A stretch of 9,222 nucleotides of DNA from Micavibrio sp. (GTDB lineage: Bacteria > Pseudomonadota > Alphaproteobacteria > Micavibrionales > Micavibrionaceae): assembly GCA_027066695.1 (NCBI GenBank), contig JAMONE010000158.1, positions 1 through 9,222 of the forward strand. The letters run 5' to 3'. The first letter of the stretch is position 1. Each line of letters begins with the position of its first letter. The position numbers and the translations under genes were made by a program. The notes under the pieces were generated by a model. The model had not been told where the DNA came from, made no database searches, and saw nothing but the letters and a program-made list of their open reading frames with translations. This document shows, piece after piece, positions 1 to 4,918 of the stretch.

Positions 1-69
1 TATAATCCATATATTACCAAATACAACTATAAACGCAGATAATAATAAATATTTGATATAAATCAATAA

Positions 70-846
70 TCATGACTTTGACGGTGAATTCGATAGTAAA
101 TAATGCGACATAAAATCAGGCAGCACCATAAAAAACCATGCTATAAAGGTTGTCATAGCAGGAAAAGCAATGCGCCCTTTGTTATTTTCAATTCCCTTAG
201 CGATAATTCTTGCCGCTTTATCTGTATCCATAAGAAACGGCATTTTAAACTCATTAGCATCAGTCATGCGTGATTTAACAAAACCAGGGCAAACAACATT
301 AACATATACGTTAGACTTACTTAAAACATTCCTTAAGCTCTCGCCATATATTTTGACCGCGGCTTTAGAGCCACAATAAGCAGGCGCACCAGGCCAACCG
401 CGATATCCCGCTAATGAGCTCATAATAACAATACTGCCTGATTGACGCTCAATCATCCTATTTTGAAGCGGACTAATAGTATTAAGCACACCATATAAAT
501 TTACACCAAAAACCCGCTTCACTTGCTCGGGATCTTCACTGGTATTGCCATTAGTGCCTGCGGAAATCCCTGCATTTGCAATTATAATATCAACCGCATG
601 CTTATCATCAATATCAAGCAACCATTCTTCCATAGCTTTAGCATCTGTTACATCAATAAGCCCCGATATAACCCTCGCCCCTTTGGCAGAGCAAATATCC
701 GAGATTTCTTTTAAGCGCTGCTCGTTTTGCCCTGTTAAACAAAGCACCACACCGCTTTTCGCATATAACTCGGCCAAAGCGCGGCCAATTCCGCTAGATG
801 CTCCCGTAATGACAATAACTTTAACTTTATTAGGGGCTACACTCAT
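70..846 (-). CDS. Short-chain dehydrogenase/reductase (SDR family)
   Basis: This 258-residue protein is a classical SDR, an NAD(P)-dependent oxidoreductase with a Rossmann fold. Visible motifs are the cofactor-binding TGASSGIG at residues 14-21, ANAG (a variant of NNAG) at 90-93, Asn116 of the active-site tetrad, catalytic Ser144, the YxxxK pair Tyr157 and Lys161, and the PG motif at 187-188. The C-terminus (about 231-251) is hydrophobic and aromatic-rich, so the enzyme may sit on or in a membrane, as lipid-acting SDRs often do; this is inference. The start is supported by an AGGA ribosome binding site at 853-856, six bases upstream of the ATG. It diverges from gmk. The substrate cannot be read from sequence; alcohol, ketone or 3-oxoacyl substrates are all possible. 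The family call is very safe, the specific role unknown. Confidence 0.93.
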   Translation of the reverse strand: MSVAPNKVKVIVITGASSGIGRALAELYAKSGVVLCLTGQNEQRLKEISDICSAKGARVISGLIDVTDAKAMEEWLLDIDDKHAVDIIIANAGISAGTNGNTSEDPEQVKRVFGVNLYGVLNTISPLQNRMIERQSGSIVIMSSLAGYRGWPGAPAYCGSKAAVKIYGESLRNVLSKSNVYVNVVCPGFVKSRMTDANEFKMPFLMDTDKAARIIAKGIENNKGRIAFPAMTTFIAWFFMVLPDFMSHYLLSNSPSKS

Positions 847-927
847 TTTATATCCTTTATAACTTTGGAATTGCGATTTCCTTATACTCTGTATACTTTA
901 TAGTAACAATAAAATGGAGCAAGCTAT
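847..927. promoter_or_regulatory. Divergent promoter region between the SDR gene and gmk
   Basis: On the minus strand, TTGTTA (904-909) and TATAAG (881-886) are separated by exactly 17 bases, a reasonable sigma70-type promoter for the SDR gene. On the plus strand two TATACT boxes (883-888 and 892-897) could serve gmk; the second has TTGCGA (871-876) 15 bases upstream, which is a weak match and short spacing. The boxes on the two strands overlap, so the two promoters would compete for polymerase. This rests on pattern matching alone. Confidence 0.4.
916..919 (+). promoter_or_regulatory. Ribosome binding site of gmk
   Basis: GGAG lies eight bases upstream of the ATG at 928, which fixes this start over the later in-frame Met codons at residues 10 and 13. 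Confidence 0.7.
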
Positions 928-1569
928 ATGAGTGACATCGAAAGACGCGGATTAATGTATGTAATGTCATCACCTTCAGGTGCTGGTAAAACAACAATTA
1001 CACGTTCATTATTAAAAAATAATGATGATCTTATAATTTCAATATCAGCAACCACACGCAAAAGACGCGCTGGTGAAGTTCATAGCCAAGATTATTATTT
1101 TATGAATTTGGATGAGTTTCGCGACATGGTCGATAACAGGGAAATGCTTGAACATGCCAAAGTCTTTGATAATTACTATGGAACTCCGCGCGCACCTATT
1201 GAAAAAGCTCTGTCCGAAGGAAAGGACGTGATTTTTGATATTGACTGGCAAGGAACACAGCAGCTCTCTGAAATTGCCCGTGAAGATCTTGTCACCGTAT
1301 TTATTCTACCTCCAACGCGCTCTGCGCTAGAGACTAGATTACGCAATAGATCAAAAGACACCCTTGAATCTGATGCAGATATAAGAGGTCGCATGTCAAA
1401 AGCCGCAGATGAAATGTCTCATTACACTGAATATGACTATGTCATCATTAATAGCGATATTGATGAAGCAATTAAAAAAGCTCAAACTATTTTAGACGCT
1501 GAGCGTATAAAACGTCGCAGAGTAGTTGGGCTATCAAATTTTGTGCGTGGATTAAAAGACGGATTATAA
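928..1569 (+). CDS. gmk: Guanylate kinase
   Basis: Guanylate kinase phosphorylates GMP (and dGMP) to GDP with ATP in the cytoplasm, an essential step toward GTP and dGTP. The 213-residue length is normal for the bacterial enzyme. The P-loop SPSGAGKTT is at residues 15-23; the first glycine of the usual GPSG is a serine. The GMP-binding region shows ATTRKRRAGE at 41-50 with Arg44 and Arg47, DYYF at 55-58, Glu75 and YGTP at 84-87. FDIDWQG at 103-109 is the family's conserved strand after the GMP site, and an arginine-rich stretch at about 132-154 matches the lid. It stands alone on the plus strand, and its usual alphaproteobacterial neighbour yicC is not in view. The gene ends before a palindromic repeat and a convergent glycosyltransferase gene. 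Identification is essentially certain. Confidence 0.98.
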   Translation: MSDIERRGLMYVMSSPSGAGKTTITRSLLKNNDDLIISISATTRKRRAGEVHSQDYYFMNLDEFRDMVDNREMLEHAKVFDNYYGTPRAPIEKALSEGKDVIFDIDWQGTQQLSEIAREDLVTVFILPPTRSALETRLRNRSKDTLESDADIRGRMSKAADEMSHYTEYDYVIINSDIDEAIKKAQTILDAERIKRRRVVGLSNFVRGLKDGL

Positions 1570-1601
1570 TTTATAATAATTTGAATTAACAACCTAACAC
1601 C

Positions 1602-1686
1602 GTCATCGCGAGCCGTAGGCGTGGCGATCTATTGCCTCTCTTTGTAAACGCTAGATTGCCACGTCGCAAAGACTCCTCGCAATGAC
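1602..1686. repeat. Imperfect palindromic repeat (dispersed-repeat-like hairpin)
   Basis: The left arm (1602-1631) starts GTCATCGCGAG and ends GTGGCGATCTA. The right arm (1652-1686), read in reverse complement, starts GTCATTGCGAG and ends CGTGGCAATCTA. The arms pair with a few mismatches and a small bulge, leaving a 20-base loop (1632-1651). Such GTCATTGCGAG...GCAATCT palindromes are known, from memory, as high-copy intergenic repeats in several bacterial groups. Only one copy is in this window. It sits between the convergent ends of gmk and the GT9 gene, where a transcribed hairpin could also protect or terminate transcripts from either side. There is no clean T-run, so it is not a standard intrinsic terminator. 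Confidence 0.75.
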
Positions 1687-1701
1687 TATTAGTGTCTTAT
1701 T

Positions 1702-2622
1702 TTAAACTGAAATTACTATATTTTTAGCAATCTCGAAAACCTCATCTACTTCCAGCATATTTAAATCATCCCTTTGTATAGTGAAAACATCTCCCCCCCT
1801 TGGAGCATGTTTTGCAGGGTCGCTGCTGGAAGAAAACAGGGCAATACAAGGACATCCTGCCGCGCCAATAATATGCATTGGCCCTGTGTCATTTCCAACC
1901 GCGCCCGCCGCGCTATGCGCCATGCTCGCAATTTGAAATAGTGACGTTTGCCCTGTTAAATTAACCGCTTGAGGGCAAATTTTGGCAATTACGGCGGAAA
2001 CTTCTTCTTCATCTGATGTACCGATAATCACGATTTGATAGCCTAAATCAGTTAATTTACATGCTAATTCACCATATTTTTCCTTCGGCCAGCGTTTTTG
2101 CGGATGTTGCGGGGCGCATCCTGCAACCAGCATAATATAAGGCGATACCAAGTTAAATTCTGATATATCCTCTTTCATCCATTCAAGATTATCAATTTCT
2201 ATATCACTTATACCCGCGCCCTCCAAAGCTTGCTTATGACGGGCAAAAGCATGGGCTGTTTGCTTTTTCTTGCGCATAACGCCTCTTTTTGCCCCTACCC
2301 ATTCAGGCTGTTTGCTCTTAGGGAACAGCTTGGAATAAAAGGAGGTACGCTCATTATTTTGCAAGTCATATACATAAGCAAAACCACCACTAACCAGTTG
2401 TTTTCTTAAAGATATTATTGCTGGAATATTAAAAAGCTTTGGCCTGCTATCAATAATAATATCATCAAAATAGCCGCATTTTTGCGCAAATTCTTTAAAT
2501 GGCTTTGTCGTGAGAAGCGTTATATGAGCATTTGGGTGATGCTTACGAATTGCCGCCATAGCCCCAAGAGCTTGCACAAAATCCCCCAAAGCACTTAGCT
2601 TTATAACCAGAATATTTTCCAT
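1702..2622 (-). CDS. Glycosyltransferase family 9 (heptosyltransferase-like)
   Basis: This 306-residue protein has the two-domain GT-B layout of family 9, whose members transfer heptose or a related sugar from a nucleotide donor during lipopolysaccharide core synthesis on the cytoplasmic face. The N-terminal KLSALGDFVQALGA (8-21) contains the acceptor-domain Gly-Asp with Asp14 as likely catalytic base. The C-terminal donor domain shows KRWPKEKYGELA (176-187), LTGQTSL (222-228) and the conserved GNDTGPMH (243-250). It follows the GT4 gene by only 3 bp (TAA-ATA-ATG), so the two are almost surely co-transcribed and coupled. A run of seven G (plus-strand C at 1793-1799) lies in codons 275-277. 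Whether the substrate is heptose cannot be decided; no waaC/waaF or heptose synthesis gene is nearby. Confidence 0.9.
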   Translation of the reverse strand: MENILVIKLSALGDFVQALGAMAAIRKHHPNAHITLLTTKPFKEFAQKCGYFDDIIIDSRPKLFNIPAIISLRKQLVSGGFAYVYDLQNNERTSFYSKLFPKSKQPEWVGAKRGVMRKKKQTAHAFARHKQALEGAGISDIEIDNLEWMKEDISEFNLVSPYIMLVAGCAPQHPQKRWPKEKYGELACKLTDLGYQIVIIGTSDEEEVSAVIAKICPQAVNLTGQTSLFQIASMAHSAAGAVGNDTGPMHIIGAAGCPCIALFSSSSDPAKHAPRGGDVFTIQRDDLNMLEVDEVFEIAKNIVISV

Positions 2623-2625
2623 TAT

Positions 2626-3822
2626 TTATATCGCATTGACTATATGACGTGGATTTGGACTTTTCTTTATTTTCATGGAATCGTTCAAAAGCTCTGCATA
2701 AACATCCAAAGTCTTATCCGCCATAATATCCTTTGTAAAGTTTTCAGCCACATTAGTCATAGAGCGCGTCGCAAGAACTGCGCGTTGCGTCGCATTAAGG
2801 GATAGCGCCTCACTTATCGCCTGCGCCAAAGCATCAGGATCTGAAGGTGGCACATGCCAGCCAGTATCACCGCGCACTATTGTCTCACGCGCACCACCAT
2901 GATCGCTTGCAATAATTGGTCGCCCCATCGCTTGCGCCTCAACAGGAACGCGGCCAAATCCTTCGGGATCAGTAGACGCAGAAACAACAACAGTTGAAAG
3001 CATATAAGCCGCAGGCATGTCATGGCATTGATCAATAATACGCATTTGCGCCCCGAGATTTTTTTCTTCGATATAGGCTTCCAGCTCTTCGCGATATTCG
3101 GTGCGCCCTTGGTCAGAGCCAATCATCACGCAAAATATATCATCACGATTTAGCTTGGCTATGGCATCTATTAAAACATGATGCCCCTTCCACCTTGTCA
3201 AGCGACCAGGAAGCATAACAATATTCGCGCCATCAGGAATGCGCCAATTCTTCTCCAAATCTATCATACGCTCTGGCGTTACTGTAGTCGGGTGAAAACG
3301 CTCAATGGGTATTCCACGGTGGATTACTCTAATGCGCTCTTTTTCTACCGAATAATTCTTCATTAGATATTCCGCAATATATTCAGATATCGCAATAATG
3401 ATTTCACCACGCATAATCGAGCTGTTATAAAAACGCTTCACCTCACCATTAATATTATATGGCGCATGGCAAGTCGTCATAAAACGCGCCTTTGTCCCTT
3501 TGCATGCGCGCCATGCACTCCACGCAGGAGCGCGGCTTCTCACATGGACTATATCAACATTTTCACGTTTTATGATCTTACGAAGGCTTATAATATTCTT
3601 AAGCATAATAAGCGGATTTTTGCTGTGGACTGACAAGTCAATATGCACAGCCCCAACTCTTGCAAGCTCTGACACACGATAGCCCGCATTTGATACAACG
3701 ATAGCCTTACCGCCAGCTTTCACAATTTCTGCGGCAATATCAATGCATCCTTGCTCTGCCCCGCCCGCGCCAAGCGAGGGAATTATTTGCATGATTACGG
3801 GCTGCGTTGAATCTTTATCCAT
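2626..3822 (-). CDS. Glycosyltransferase family 4
   Basis: The 398-residue protein is a retaining GT-B glycosyltransferase of family 4 that probably adds a sugar to a lipid-linked or lipopolysaccharide acceptor. Motifs include the acceptor-side loop GAGGAEQ (18-24), the donor-phosphate residues Arg207 and Lys212 in PGRLTRWKG (205-213), and the EX7E motif Glu287 to Glu295 inside PEGFGRVPVEAQAMG (286-300). It has no signal peptide or membrane segment, as expected for a cytoplasmic or peripheral enzyme. It is first in a two-gene unit with the GT9 gene. No Shine-Dalgarno sequence is visible before the ATG at 3822; the next in-frame ATG (residue 11, at 3792) has none either, so the longer start is kept provisionally. 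The sugar is unknown. Confidence 0.92.
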   Translation of the reverse strand: MDKDSTQPVIMQIIPSLGAGGAEQGCIDIAAEIVKAGGKAIVVSNAGYRVSELARVGAVHIDLSVHSKNPLIMLKNIISLRKIIKRENVDIVHVRSRAPAWSAWRACKGTKARFMTTCHAPYNINGEVKRFYNSSIMRGEIIIAISEYIAEYLMKNYSVEKERIRVIHRGIPIERFHPTTVTPERMIDLEKNWRIPDGANIVMLPGRLTRWKGHHVLIDAIAKLNRDDIFCVMIGSDQGRTEYREELEAYIEEKNLGAQMRIIDQCHDMPAAYMLSTVVVSASTDPEGFGRVPVEAQAMGRPIIASDHGGARETIVRGDTGWHVPPSDPDALAQAISEALSLNATQRAVLATRSMTNVAENFTKDIMADKTLDVYAELLNDSMKIKKSPNPRHIVNAI

Positions 3823-3884
3823 AGAAATTAAAATAGGGGTGTTTTTCGTTTTTGGAAAGTATATATTTTATTAAAGGAGAAATA
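3823..3884. promoter_or_regulatory. Divergent promoter region between the GT4 and hydrolase genes
   Basis: The 62-bp gap must hold the starts of two divergent transcripts. On the minus strand TATACT (3858-3863) would place transcription start near 3851, about 29 bases before the GT4 ATG. On the plus strand TATATT (3862-3867) could serve the hydrolase. Neither has a good -35 box. The two -10 candidates overlap. Confidence 0.3.
3875..3879 (+). promoter_or_regulatory. Ribosome binding site that sets the hydrolase start
   Basis: AGGAG five bases before the ATG at 3885 is a strong site. It rules out the in-frame TTG at 3852, which would add eleven residues and place this site inside the coding region. 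Confidence 0.85.
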
Positions 3885-4634
3885 ATGAGCATTTCATACA
3901 TTAATAAAACTAACGGTAACAAACTGGCTTATATTCATATAAAGCCATCGGGCAATGGCAAAAAATTACCTGCTGTTATCTTCTTAGGCGGCTTTAAATC
4001 TGACATGGCGGGTACAAAAGCTGTCTTTTTAGAACAGCAATGCATTACGCGAGGTCAAGAGTTCATCCGCTTTGATTATTCAGGTCACGGCCAATCTGAA
4101 GGTGAGTTTATAAACGGAACGATAGGCTCATGGAAAAATGATGCTTTGAGCATAATAGACAATATTACCAAGCGTGACATCATTCTGGTTGGCTCATCAA
4201 TGGGAGGGTGGATTTCTTTATTGCTGCTATTAGAGCGGGAAAAGCGCATTAAAGCCATGATCGGCATTGCCAGCGCACCTGATTTTACCAAAGATATTGA
4301 ACAGCGCATGAATGATAATGATTTGGCCATGATTGAAAAACTCGGCCGCCTTGAAATCCCCAATGAGTATAGTGACGAGCCATATATCTTCACCAAAGAA
4401 CTTCTCAAAGACGGCGCACAGCAAAGTATTTTAGATAGAAATCATAAAACCACTACTCCGATTATTTTAATACAAGGCAAGCAAGACCCCGATGTCCCAT
4501 GGGAAAAAGCACTAAAGATAAAGAATTGTTTTCTACACTCGAATGTTAAAATTATTTTTATTGATGATGGTGATCACCGATTATCACGTAAGCAGGATCT
4601 AAACTTAATTAATGCTGAAATAATCAAAATATAG
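3885..4634 (+). CDS. Alpha/beta hydrolase, ABHD10-like serine hydrolase
   Basis: This 249-residue alpha/beta hydrolase has a complete catalytic triad: Ser105 in GSSMGG (103-108), Asp201 in QGKQDPDVPW (197-206), and His231 in DGDHRLS (228-234). The oxyanion-side loop FLGGFKSDMAGTKA (33-46), RFDYSGHGQSEG (62-73) and ILVGSSMGGW (100-109) closely match, from memory, human mitochondrial ABHD10, including its KSDM-like loop, DYSG and the SDHR-type His site. ABHD10 is reported to cleave acyl thioesters on proteins (S-depalmitoylation) and acyl glucuronides; the bacterial substrate is unknown, and an esterase or thioesterase activity is inferred. There is no signal peptide, so it is cytoplasmic. It lies alone on the plus strand, divergent from the GT4 gene and convergent with the GIY-YIG gene 20 bp away. 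The fold and triad are sure; the ABHD10 subfamily call is likely. Confidence 0.92.
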   Translation: MSISYINKTNGNKLAYIHIKPSGNGKKLPAVIFLGGFKSDMAGTKAVFLEQQCITRGQEFIRFDYSGHGQSEGEFINGTIGSWKNDALSIIDNITKRDIILVGSSMGGWISLLLLLEREKRIKAMIGIASAPDFTKDIEQRMNDNDLAMIEKLGRLEIPNEYSDEPYIFTKELLKDGAQQSILDRNHKTTTPIILIQGKQDPDVPWEKALKIKNCFLHSNVKIIFIDDGDHRLSRKQDLNLINAEIIKI

Positions 4635-4654
4635 TATCAACATAGAAACCTCTT

Positions 4655-4918
4655 TTAAACAAGTTTTGCAGAGCATTCTATAGAGGCTAAATCTAACTTT
4701 TGTATCTTGGATAAAGACTTAATTTCAATCTCTCTTTTTGAGGCGAAGGATCTGTTTTCACATTCTTCCTTATATATAAGTGTCATTGGCGCGCGGCCTT
4801 TAGTGTATTTCGCGCCTTTTCCAGAGTTATGCTCACTCAAGCGGCGTTTAATATCTGTTGTAATACCAGTATAGAGCGTCGCATCAGCGCATTTCAGTAT
4901 ATAAACATACCACGCCAT
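4655..4918 (-). CDS. GIY-YIG nuclease-domain protein, YhbQ/UPF0213 type
   Basis: This 87-residue protein is a single GIY-YIG domain. The first motif appears as YVYIL (4-8) and the second as YTG (16-18), followed by the catalytic-type Arg25, HNSGKGAKYTKGR (30-42) and Glu63 in the SKREIEIKSL helix (60-69). This GKGAKYTKGR pattern marks the small stand-alone YhbQ/UPF0213 family (COG2827), whose members of about 80-100 residues are linked to DNA processing, though their cellular role is poorly settled. Its ATG overlaps the TAA of mrcA by one base (TAATG), so its translation is probably coupled to that of PBP1A. It is the last gene of the minus-strand unit. The metal and catalytic residues look intact, so it may be active. 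Confidence 0.92.
   Translation of the reverse strand: MAWYVYILKCADATLYTGITTDIKRRLSEHNSGKGAKYTKGRAPMTLIYKEECENRSFASKREIEIKSLSKIQKLDLASIECSAKLV

Noticed and set aside
1..69. Possible end of another gene at the left edge
   Set aside because: The stretch is AT-rich with frequent stop codons, shows no recognisable peptide, and is too short to judge.
545..862. A 105-codon open frame on the plus strand opposite the SDR gene
   Set aside because: It is antisense to a clearly conserved SDR gene that has its own ribosome binding site, and the translated sequence looks like no known protein.
3059..3065. Seven-T run inside the GT4 gene as a possible slippage site
   Set aside because: A/T runs of this length are frequent in AT-rich coding DNA, so it carries little signal compared with the G tract in the GT9 gene.
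3852..3884. Longer hydrolase start at an in-frame TTG
   Set aside because: The strong AGGAG site sits just before the ATG at 3885, and the added residues do not fit the family's N-terminus.
4635..4654. Possible shared terminator between the convergent hydrolase and GIY-YIG genes
   Set aside because: The 20-bp gap holds no inverted repeat or T-run that I can see.
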